NCBI GenBank assembly: GCA_021286885.1
Contig: JAJTBM010000085.1
Coordinates: 1 to 9,526 of the forward strand
Direction: 5' to 3'
Length of the DNA stretch: 9,526 nt
DNA from: Rhodocyclales bacterium
GTDB lineage: Bacteria; Pseudomonadota; Gammaproteobacteria; Burkholderiales; Rhodocyclaceae
Part shown: positions 1 through 4,193 of the stretch, piece by piece
How the letters are laid out: each line of letters starts with the position of its first letter
Position numbering within the stretch: position 1 is the first letter of the stretch
Translations under genes and position numbers: made by a program
The notes under the pieces: generated by a model
Told to the model about the DNA's origin: nothing
Databases searched by the model: none
Seen by the model: the letters and a program-made list of their open reading frames with translations, nothing else

Positions 1-1
1 G

Positions 2-238
2 CGGGCCGCCCGGGAACTGGCCCGCCCCCTGGCCGAAGCCAGCGGCGTTCAGGTCTTCGACCCGGTGCCCATGCGCATGCTGCGCCTGGCCCGCCGGGAA
101 CGCGCCCAACTGCTGGTGGAAGCCACCAGCCGCCCCGCCCTGCAGCAGTTTCTAAACGCCTGGAGCGCCCAACTCTGGCACCTGCGCGGCCCCCGGGAAC
201 TGCGCTGGCACCTGGATGTAGACCCGGCTGAGGTCTGA
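2..238 (+). CDS. priA: Primosomal protein N' (PriA helicase), C-terminal end only
   Basis: The open frame enters from the left edge and gives the last 78 residues before a TGA at 236-238. PriA is the DNA helicase that recognises stalled forks and D-loops and loads the primosome for replication restart. The visible part is the C-terminal domain: a segment with VFDPVPM, then RERAQLLVEATSR, then a Trp-rich helix, then the family's closing signature RWHLDVDPAEV (PriA typically ends R-W-x-[LI]-D-V-D-P). The zinc-binding and helicase motifs lie off the window. The reading is from recalled family sequence, not a search. Codon use is strongly GC-rich and host-like. No co-transcribed gene follows closely; a GC-rich stem-loop lies about 45 bases downstream of the stop. 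Confidence 0.88.
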   Translation, partial: RAARELARPLAEASGVQVFDPVPMRMLRLARRERAQLLVEATSRPALQQFLNAWSAQLWHLRGPRELRWHLDVDPAEV

Positions 239-257
239 AACCCACCACCCGCCCCGG

Positions 258-277
258 GTTACACGGCCATTTGTAAC
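258..277. promoter_or_regulatory. GTTACA / TGTAAC inverted repeat, candidate regulator site
   Basis: GTTACA at 258-263 is followed by eight bases and its exact reverse complement TGTAAC at 272-277. It lies 20 bases past the priA stop and about 300 bases ahead of the first small exported protein gene. Related TTACAA/TGACAA words recur at 416-452. The arms resemble the half-site of OmpR-family response regulators (the E. coli RstA box is recalled as TACATNTNGTTACA). It could also be part of the priA 3' end structure. Function is inferred. Confidence 0.35.
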
Positions 278-282
278 AGCCT

Positions 283-304
283 CCGCCCCCCGCCCCGGGG
301 GCGG
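283..304 (+). terminator. GC-rich stem-loop after priA, no U-tract
   Basis: CCGCCCCC (283-290) pairs exactly with GGGGGCGG (297-304) across a 6-base loop. It sits 45 bases after the priA stop, where a terminator is expected, but no T-run follows, so it is either a weak or U-independent terminator or an mRNA 3'-end stabiliser. Confidence 0.35.
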
Positions 305-415
305 AATGTGCGCCAGATCACACGGCGCCACCGGCACATTTCATTCAAATAAGGGGCTTCAATTCCATTTCCGACTTTCTGCCATTCCTTTTGGCCATCG
401 GATTTCATTTGTGGC

Positions 416-479
416 GTTACAAGTCAACAAAGGCTTACAACTGGCGTGACAACCGGCGAATAGCACCCGCGTTATTCGC
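416..479 (+). promoter_or_regulatory. Candidate control region of the small exported-protein cluster
   Basis: In the 321-base gap between priA and the first small gene, GTTACAA (416-422), CTTACAA (434-440) and GTGACAA (446-452) repeat in direct orientation, with a weaker CAACAA between the first two. Directly after them comes an inverted repeat, GCGAATA (456-462) with TATTCGC (473-479). I see no convincing -35/-10 pair, which would suit a promoter that depends on an activator binding the direct repeats. A partial inverted repeat, GGTCG (507-511) with CGACC (529-533), lies in the leader before the AGGAG ribosome site. The remainder of the gap (305-415) holds nothing I can name. Confidence 0.4.
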
Positions 480-559
480 TACAAGGGCAGACAATTAAGT
501 CTCCCCGGTCGAAAAGAAAAGAATCTTCCGACCATTTCCTAATTCAGGAGTAATTCCAA

Positions 560-904
560 ATGCTGAACAAGATCATCGCCATCGCCCTTGCTGCCGGTTT
601 CACTTCTGTCTCCTTCGCCCAGACCCCGGCCCCCGCCGCCACTGCCGCCCCCGCCGCAGAAAAGAAGGTCGAAAGCGCCAAGCCCGCCGACAAGAAGGCC
701 GAAACCCCCAAGGCTGCCGAGGCCGTGAAGCCCGAAGCCACCAAGACCGAAGCTGCCAAGCCGGCCACCGAACACAAGGCCCATCACGCCAAGAAGCCCG
801 CCACCGGCGAAGCCAAGGCTGAAGCCAAAACCGAATCCAAGACCGAGGCCAAGGGTGATGTGAAGACCATCCCCGCCACCCCCGCCCCGGCCAGCGCCAA
901 GTAA
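560..904 (+). CDS. Exported Ala/Lys/Glu/Pro-rich protein, Asr-like paralogue 1 (114 aa)
   Basis: The ATG has a clear AGGAG (546-550) nine bases upstream. Residues 1-20 form a typical Sec signal peptide: MLNK, a hydrophobic IIAIALAAGF core, then SFA|Q for signal peptidase I. The mature part is low-complexity, made of Ala, Lys, Glu, Pro and Thr with short units such as AEAKTESK, and carries a His patch (EHKAHHAKK). It has no cysteine, aromatic residue or predicted fold, and should be intrinsically disordered with a net positive charge. The nearest architecture I know is E. coli Asr, the acid-shock periplasmic protein (about 100 aa, signal peptide plus Ala/Lys/His/Pro tail), described as a disordered chaperone. 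I infer analogy rather than proven homology. Alternatives are a periplasmic metal or acid buffer, or a surface-associated polycation. It is the longest of three tandem paralogues. Confidence 0.82.
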   Translation: MLNKIIAIALAAGFTSVSFAQTPAPAATAAPAAEKKVESAKPADKKAETPKAAEAVKPEATKTEAAKPATEHKAHHAKKPATGEAKAEAKTESKTEAKGDVKTIPATPAPASAK

Positions 905-941
905 TCGGCTGCTTTCACACCCAAACACAACAAATTAAATA

Positions 942-1007
942 GGTATTCCGCCAGCCCCATAAGCCGCGTTTCAAAAAATACCGAAACGCGCCCTGGCGGC
1001 AAATACC
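942..1007. repeat. Large nested stem-loop between paralogues 1 and 2
   Basis: The outer stem is GGTATT+CCGCCAG (942-954) with CTGGCGG (993-999) and AATACC (1002-1007), interrupted only by a 2-base bulge. The inner stem is CGCGTTTC (965-972) with GAAACGCG (983-990) over a 10-base loop. The inner loop holds another AATACC (977-982), so GGTATT has two possible partners. There is no T-run. It could be a processing or stability element that sets different amounts of the three proteins, or a REP/MITE-like palindrome. Confidence 0.7.
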
Positions 1008-1034
1008 AAACCTAATGCACGAATGGAGTCCAAA

Positions 1035-1337
1035 ATGCTGAACAAGATCATCGCCATCGCCCTGACCGCCGGTTTCGCCACTGTTTCCTTTGCCCAGACT
1101 CCGGCCCCCGCCGCCGCTGCTGAAAAGAAAACCGAAACCCTCAAGGCTGCCGAAACGGTAAAAACCGAAGCCGCCAAGCCGGCAGAAGCTCCCAAGGCCG
1201 AGCACAAGGCCCACGCCAAGAAGGCCGTGAAGCACGAGGCCAAGGTGGAAGCCAAGGCAGACACCAAGCCCGAAGCCAAGCCCGCTGAAGCCGCCCCGGT
1301 GGCCGCTGCCCCCAGCGCCAAGCCGGCCGCCAAGTAA
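1035..1337 (+). CDS. Exported Ala/Lys/Glu/Pro-rich protein, Asr-like paralogue 2 (100 aa)
   Basis: I chose the ATG at 1035 over the in-frame ATG at 1023 because it matches the start of both paralogues and has GGAG (1025-1028) six bases before it. Residues 1-20 are a Sec signal peptide (core IIAIALTAGF, cleavage after SFA). The tail is disordered, rich in Ala, Lys, Glu and Pro, with EHKAHAKK and KHEAK units, three histidines, no cysteine and a net positive charge. Its first 49 coding bases are identical to those of paralogue 3, pointing to recent duplication or gene conversion. It lies 130 bases after paralogue 1, beyond a large hairpin. The role is unknown; it is Asr-like by architecture only. 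Confidence 0.82.
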   Translation: MLNKIIAIALTAGFATVSFAQTPAPAAAAEKKTETLKAAETVKTEAAKPAEAPKAEHKAHAKKAVKHEAKVEAKADTKPEAKPAEAAPVAAAPSAKPAAK

Positions 1338-1380
1338 GCCCCGGCCCAGGTCTGACCAAACCTGCACCATCCCACTCTCC

Positions 1381-1421
1381 GGGTGCTGGCTCTCCCCCCT
1401 CCTGACCCTGAGCCGGCACCC
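1381..1421 (+). repeat. 12-bp stem-loop between paralogues 2 and 3
   Basis: GGGTGCTGGCTC (1381-1392) pairs with GAGCCGGCACCC (1410-1421), 12 pairs with one G-U wobble, over a 17-base pyrimidine-rich loop. The GGAG ribosome site of paralogue 3 begins 11 bases later. There is no T-run, so mRNA processing, stability or translational control is more likely than termination. Confidence 0.65.
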
Positions 1422-1442
1422 ACCCACTTTCTGGAGTTTCAA

Positions 1443-1670
1443 ATGCTGAACAAGATCATCGCCATCGCCCTGACCGCCGGTTTCGCCACTGCCTCTTTCG
1501 CCCAGACCCCGGCCCCCGCCGCCGCCGAACCCGCCAAGGCCGAAGCCACCAAGCCCGCCGAAGCCGCCAAGCCGGTGAAGCACCACGTCAAGAAGCACAC
1601 CGCCAAGGCCGAAACCAAGGCCGCCGAAGCTGCCGCGCCTGCCGCTGCGGCCACCCCCGCCGCCAAGTAA
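1443..1670 (+). CDS. Exported Ala/Lys/Glu/Pro-rich protein, Asr-like paralogue 3 (75 aa)
   Basis: I chose the ATG at 1443 rather than an upstream in-frame start at 1383: GGAG (1433-1436) lies six bases before it, and the protein then aligns with both paralogues from residue 1. The signal peptide (residues 1-20) matches paralogue 2 until the SFA cleavage region. The mature part is only about 55 residues and Ala-rich, with the densest basic/His patch of the three (VKHHVKKHTAK) and fewer Glu/Lys units. Shrinkage across the set (114, 100, 75 aa) comes from loss of AEAK-type units in the tail. A strong intrinsic terminator follows. Asr-like by architecture; function unknown. Confidence 0.82.
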   Translation: MLNKIIAIALTAGFATASFAQTPAPAAAEPAKAEATKPAEAAKPVKHHVKKHTAKAETKAAEAAAPAAAATPAAK

Positions 1671-1703
1671 GCAGGGCCGCGCCAACCGGCGCCCCCTTCA
1701 GCC

Positions 1704-1725
1704 CATCACCCCGGCCCGGGTGATG
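1704..1725 (+). repeat. Stem-loop after paralogue 3
   Basis: CATCACCC (1704-1711) pairs exactly with GGGTGATG (1718-1725) over a 6-base loop, 34 bases after the stop of paralogue 3 and before the intrinsic terminator. There is no T-run; it may protect the 3' end of the transcript. Confidence 0.5.
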
Positions 1726-1741
1726 CATGCTGCCGCCGTAC

Positions 1742-1782
1742 CGCGCCCCCGGGAGGGAAACCCCCGGGGGTGTGCTGTTTTT
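1742..1782 (+). terminator. Intrinsic terminator of the small exported-protein cluster
   Basis: CGCGCCCCCGGG (1742-1753) pairs with CCCGGGGGTGTG (1763-1774), 12 pairs including two G-U wobbles, over a 9-base loop. CTGTTTTT (1775-1782) follows as the U-tract. It ends transcription of the three-gene cluster and separates it from the lower-GC insert that begins just afterwards. Confidence 0.8.
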
Positions 1783-1786
1783 GGGG

Positions 1787-1812
1787 TGCCCCAGATGTCA
1801 AGATAGATGTCC
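1787..1812. repeat. Possible IS3-type terminal repeat partner (weak)
   Basis: CCCCAGA (1789-1795), six bases, then GATAG (1802-1806) is the same spaced pattern found, inverted, inside the IS3-type left end at 3724-3745 (CCCCAGA, six bases, GATAG on the minus strand). It lies at the left border of the low-GC insert, so it could be the other end of the same former element. The outermost bases do not match, so this may be chance. Confidence 0.25.
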
Positions 1813-1845
1813 TCCAATCCCGATCTAAAATCAGCAAGCCAAGGC

Positions 1846-1884
1846 TGCCCGGCCCGAACGCTGGAAAGGCCGGGCATCTTTCTT
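1846..1884 (+). terminator. Terminator-like hairpin ahead of the AIPR gene
   Basis: TGCCCGGCC (1846-1854) pairs exactly with GGCCGGGCA (1868-1876) over a 13-base loop, followed by the broken T-tract TCTTTCTT. It may be a back-up terminator for the upstream cluster. Alternatively, if the AIPR transcript starts before it (a TAAAAT word lies at 1825-1830), it may be a leader attenuator. The TTGACA at 1883-1888 has no good -10 at the right spacing, so I do not call it a promoter. Confidence 0.5.
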
Positions 1885-1960
1885 GACAAAGAACGGCATT
1901 AACGACCACCATTTGACGGTGGATGAAAAATGCCAGCACACCAAACCGAAAGAGCCTGAT

Positions 1961-3652
1961 ATGAATTTGAACGCCTCCATCATTGACCAGCGCCTGAATG
2001 GGGTTCAGGGTGATATACAGGATTGGGCCAAAGACGAATTGAATGTCACTGACCCTGCTCGGTTGAAGCCGCTAGCTTTTGTCTATCTGTGCGTCAAGAC
2101 CATGTTGGATTTGGATGCTCAGGAGGCTTTCGACTGTTTGACGGATGGTGGCGGCGATTTCGGTGTGGACGCCATGCAGGTGACGGAAGAGGTGGATGGG
2201 GAGTTTGTCGTAACGCTCTTTCAAGCTAAGTACAAGGTCAAGCTTGAGGCGGACTCTAACTTTCCTGAAGATGGGATTAATGCATTGGTGAACGCTATTC
2301 GCCATATTTTTGACCCATCGGCGGAACTCGGCGCCATTAATGAACGCTTGAGGGCAAAGGTGGAAGAAGCACGAGCGATGGTACGCGACGGCTTCATTCC
2401 TAGAGTTCGCGCAATCGCCTGCAATAACGGCATAAAGTGGAATCAACAGGCCCAGACCGCTATCGACCGTGCAGGCTTTGGCGACCAAGTGACCTGGGAA
2501 TATGTCAATCATGATGTCTTGATTGGTATCTTGCAGCGTCCGAAGCAGGTTGACGCCACGCTTCGCCTCGTAGGGAAGGCCAATGTGGAAGACATGAACT
2601 TCAGCAGAGTGTGCATCGGCCGAATGCCTGTGACCGAAGTTGCTGCCTTGATGCGCACGCATGGTGACCGACTACTGGAGCGCAACATTCGGCGCTATCT
2701 GGGCTTGCATGGAAATCGAGTTAACGAGGGTATTCGCACCACGCTACAGTCGCAACAGCCTTCAAATTTTTACTTCTTCAATAACGGACTGACCCTAGTC
2801 TGCAATGATTTTTCCTACAACGCCTTGCAAAATAGTGACTATCAGGTTCGGGTGGAGAACTTGCAAATCGTCAACGGCGGCCAGACCTGCATGACGATTC
2901 TTAAGACTGCAGAATCAATGGGTGCCCTAGGAAAATCTCTTCCAGCAGACGCTAGCGTGTTGGTGCGGCTATACAAGCTGCCGAAGGACAACGATGACAT
3001 AGTTCTTCAAATTACGCATGCAACCAACAGCCAGAATCCGGTGGATTTAAAGGACCTGCGCTCGAACGATGAAATTCAGCGTCAGCTGGAAGCCAGTATC
3101 CAGCAGTTGGGGTTCAACTATCGACGCAAACGGATTGATGGCGTTTCCAAACCAACGGATATTACTGCGGGCGCTGCTGCGGAGGCTCTTCTCGCTGTTT
3201 GGCGTCATGCCCCGCACCAAGCAAAATTCCTGACCAGAGAACATTTTGGGAAACTGTACTCCGTCGTTTTTCCAGACAACGTAAATGGGGCGCAAGTTGT
3301 GCTTGCAGTGTTGCTGTATCGGATTGCAGAAAATCACCGACGTCGGCCAGTTGACGCTGACCCACTGCTTGTCCGTTATGCATCATGCTTCGTAGCCATG
3401 CGAATGGGGCAGCACCTCCTGAAAGCTTTAGGCAAGAGACTGGATGAGATTCATCACCAGTGCTTTGAGGAAGCGCGTCGGCTCATTGATGAACGAGGCG
3501 AGAGTTACTTCCGTGCGGCAGTCGGCGATGTTGAATTGGCATTGACGGATTTGTATGGGCAGAAGGAGGTTGCACCCTTGCAGCTGTCAGCGACTTTCCG
3601 TCGCGGTGACCTGATTCAAAAGTTACTGGCTCTTCCGGTGGGTAATGCATGA
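1961..3652 (+). CDS. AIPR-family abortive-infection protein with N-terminal nuclease-like domain (563 aa)
   Basis: Recognised from AIPR family (Pfam PF10592) signatures: FYFFNNGLTLVC (270-281), LQIVNGGQTC (301-310), ITHATNSQNPVDLKDLRSND (351-370) and the downstream GFNYRRKR. The N-terminal part shows a PD-(D/E)XK-like core, GGGDFGVD (63-70, D70) then LFQAK (86-90, Q88 and K90), as in Mrr-type restriction nucleases. A role in phage defence through nucleic-acid cleavage is inferred. I prefer the ATG at 1961 to an upstream TTG at 1883; the TTG overlaps a hairpin tail and adds an unlike N-terminus, but the ATG has only a weak AAAGAG. Codon use has far more A/T at third positions than the neighbours, suggesting transfer. 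No methyltransferase, Z1 ATPase or other partner is present, and IS scraps abut its 3' end, so partners may be lost or it may act alone. Confidence 0.87.
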   Translation: MNLNASIIDQRLNGVQGDIQDWAKDELNVTDPARLKPLAFVYLCVKTMLDLDAQEAFDCLTDGGGDFGVDAMQVTEEVDGEFVVTLFQAKYKVKLEADSNFPEDGINALVNAIRHIFDPSAELGAINERLRAKVEEARAMVRDGFIPRVRAIACNNGIKWNQQAQTAIDRAGFGDQVTWEYVNHDVLIGILQRPKQVDATLRLVGKANVEDMNFSRVCIGRMPVTEVAALMRTHGDRLLERNIRRYLGLHGNRVNEGIRTTLQSQQPSNFYFFNNGLTLVCNDFSYNALQNSDYQVRVENLQIVNGGQTCMTILKTAESMGALGKSLPADASVLVRLYKLPKDNDDIVLQITHATNSQNPVDLKDLRSNDEIQRQLEASIQQLGFNYRRKRIDGVSKPTDITAGAAAEALLAVWRHAPHQAKFLTREHFGKLYSVVFPDNVNGAQVVLAVLLYRIAENHRRRPVDADPLLVRYASCFVAMRMGQHLLKALGKRLDEIHHQCFEEARRLIDERGESYFRAAVGDVELALTDLYGQKEVAPLQLSATFRRGDLIQKLLALPVGNA

Positions 3653-3655
3653 CCA

Positions 3656-3697
3656 CAGCTTGAAGCTTGGTTCGAAGGTTCTGCGCTTACGTTTCAT
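3656..3697 (-). pseudogene. IS3-family transposase OrfA, first 14 codons only
   Basis: The minus-strand ATG at 3697 is preceded by GAGGAAG at suitable spacing and encodes MKRKRRTFEPSFKL. This is the typical IS3-family OrfA opening (basic residues, then R-R-[ST]-F-x-P-x-F-K), the start of its helix-turn-helix region. After codon 14 the expected continuation (of the EVVKMI type) is replaced by unrelated residues as the frame runs into the end of the AIPR gene. The remnant is non-functional. It shows that a mobile element once adjoined or entered this locus and that a deletion or recombination joined it to the AIPR 3' end. Confidence 0.7.
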
Positions 3698-3756
3698 CGG
3701 TGCTTCCTCGAAAGGGGACATCATCCGCCTATCAGGGTGTCTGGGGGATTGGATCA
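3656..3756 (-). mobile_element. IS3-family left-end remnant, truncated within orfA
   Basis: Read on the minus strand from 3756, this begins TGATCC, then CCCCCAGACACC, TGATAGGCGGATGATG and a ribosome site GAGGAAG, then the orfA start. IS3-family left ends commonly begin TGATC and carry GACAC followed by a TAAG/TAGGCGG-like block shortly before orfA. The copy breaks off at about 3656, next to the AIPR stop codon. Directly outside 3756 lies an interrupted transposase frame of another family, as expected for insertion into it. Family assignment is from memory. Confidence 0.65.
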
Positions 3757-3864
3757 CTACACCCAGCGGCGCGCATGTTTTCCCGGGTGGCGCTTGAGAT
3801 CACCGGCTTCCTGGCGGCGGCCCTGGGTGCGGGAGATGTAAGCATGACGTTCAATCGTCTCCCA
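3757..3864 (-). pseudogene. IS5-type transposase fragment (35 codons), interrupted by the IS3-type end
   Basis: The minus strand from 3864 to 3760 reads WETIERHAYISR, then RRQEAGDLKRHPGKHARRWV, and is cut by a TAG at 3757-3759. The H-x-x-x-SR ... P-G-K-x-ARRWV pattern matches the stretch before 'VERTHSWLNRFR' near the C-terminus of IS5-family DDE transposases. The expected next residues are missing because the IS3-type left end begins exactly there (TGATCC at 3756). Its other edge is unclear but falls before the Fur-like box at 3887. It could instead be a chance frame, but the break at the IS junction argues against that. Confidence 0.5.
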
Positions 3865-3886
3865 CGCCCTAACCCCGCTCACAAAC

Positions 3887-3905
3887 AATAACAATTCTCA
3901 TTTAC
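3887..3905. promoter_or_regulatory. Fur-box-like operator 1
   Basis: The reverse complement contains AAATGAGAATTGTTATT. By hand it matches 13 of 19 positions of the classic Fur consensus (GATAATGATAATCATTATC) and 10 of 14 of the TGAGAATnATTCTCA form. It overlaps the -35 element of the promoter ahead of the DUF2325 operon, where iron-loaded Fur would block RNA polymerase. Confidence 0.55.
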
Positions 3906-3930
3906 AACCCACGCCCCGCCGGTTTATATT
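3901..3930 (+). promoter_or_regulatory. Sigma-70 promoter of the DUF2325 operon
   Basis: TTTACA (3901-3906) and TATATT (3925-3930), five of six matches each, are separated by 18 bases. Transcription would start near 3937, inside the second Fur-like palindrome, leaving a leader of about 30 bases before the ATG at 3966. Confidence 0.6.
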
Positions 3931-3945
3931 GAGATCAGTTCTCAA
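3929..3945. promoter_or_regulatory. Fur-box-like palindrome 2 at the transcription start
   Basis: TTGAGA (3929-3934) and TCTCAA (3940-3945) are exact inverted repeats five bases apart. The core TGAGATCAGTTCTCA differs from the TGAGAATnATTCTCA form at three positions. Together with the site overlapping the -35 this gives a two-operator arrangement around the promoter. A different dimeric repressor is possible. Confidence 0.5.
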
Positions 3946-3965
3946 CAACCCAGCGGGTGATTCCC

Positions 3966-4193
3966 ATGAAGGCCCAGCACGGAGCGCGTACTTTCTCCCC
4001 CATCCATGCCCTTGCGGCGCTGGGGCAGTTGCTCAGCCACCACGAAACCGGTTGCCCTCGGGCGGCCCATCGGGCGGCGGATCTGCTGGCCCTGTTGGCC
4101 GATGCGCCGGGGATGGATGCGGAGTTGCGCATGCTGTGCGAACGGGCCAGCACCCGCCTTGCCAGCGAAGGAGCCCGTCATGTGTCTGCCTGA
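3966..4193 (+). CDS. Small conserved-looking unknown protein upstream of DUF2325 gene (75 aa)
   Basis: The frame is open from a GTG at 3957 and the ATG at 3966. I prefer the ATG, although neither has a strong ribosome site. The product is mostly helical: an HALAALGQLLSHHETGCPRA segment, then AADLLALLADAPGMDAELRM and a basic tail. It has two cysteines (C33 and C58) and no signal peptide or membrane segment. Its end overlaps the next gene's start by 14 bases, with the partner's AGGAG ribosome site inside it, so the two are translationally coupled. It is the first gene after the Fur-like promoter. I do not recognise a family; the position suggests an accessory factor of the DUF2325 protein. Confidence 0.65.
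   Translation: MKAQHGARTFSPIHALAALGQLLSHHETGCPRAAHRAADLLALLADAPGMDAELRMLCERASTRLASEGARHVSA

Noticed and set aside
942..1421. A CRISPR array or tandem repeat in the small-gene cluster
   Set aside because: The repeated units are coding (signal peptides and AEAK-type codons) or hairpins; there is no regular repeat-spacer pattern.
560..1670. The three Lys/Ala-rich proteins as histone H1-like DNA-binding proteins or phasins
   Set aside because: Each has a clear Sec signal peptide with a cleavage site, which cytoplasmic H1-like proteins and phasins lack, and a high Glu content.
539..1685. Long minus-strand frames rich in Gly, Ala and Leu opposite the small-protein array
   Set aside because: They are shadows of the repetitive Ala/Lys/Glu codons on the plus strand, which has signal peptides and ribosome sites; the minus frames have neither.
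1715..3789. CCCGGGTG at 1715-1722 and 3782-3789 as attachment-site repeats bounding the AIPR insert
   Set aside because: Eight GC-rich bases are expected by chance in this composition, and the second copy lies inside the IS5-type fragment.
3645..3797. A 50-codon plus-strand frame overlapping the AIPR stop, at first looking like a translationally coupled second gene
   Set aside because: It lies exactly antisense to the IS3-type left end and orfA start, which explains the sequence better; its product resembles nothing I know.
3667..3891. A 74-codon plus-strand frame after the AIPR gene
   Set aside because: It runs across both IS scraps on the opposite strand and has no ribosome site.
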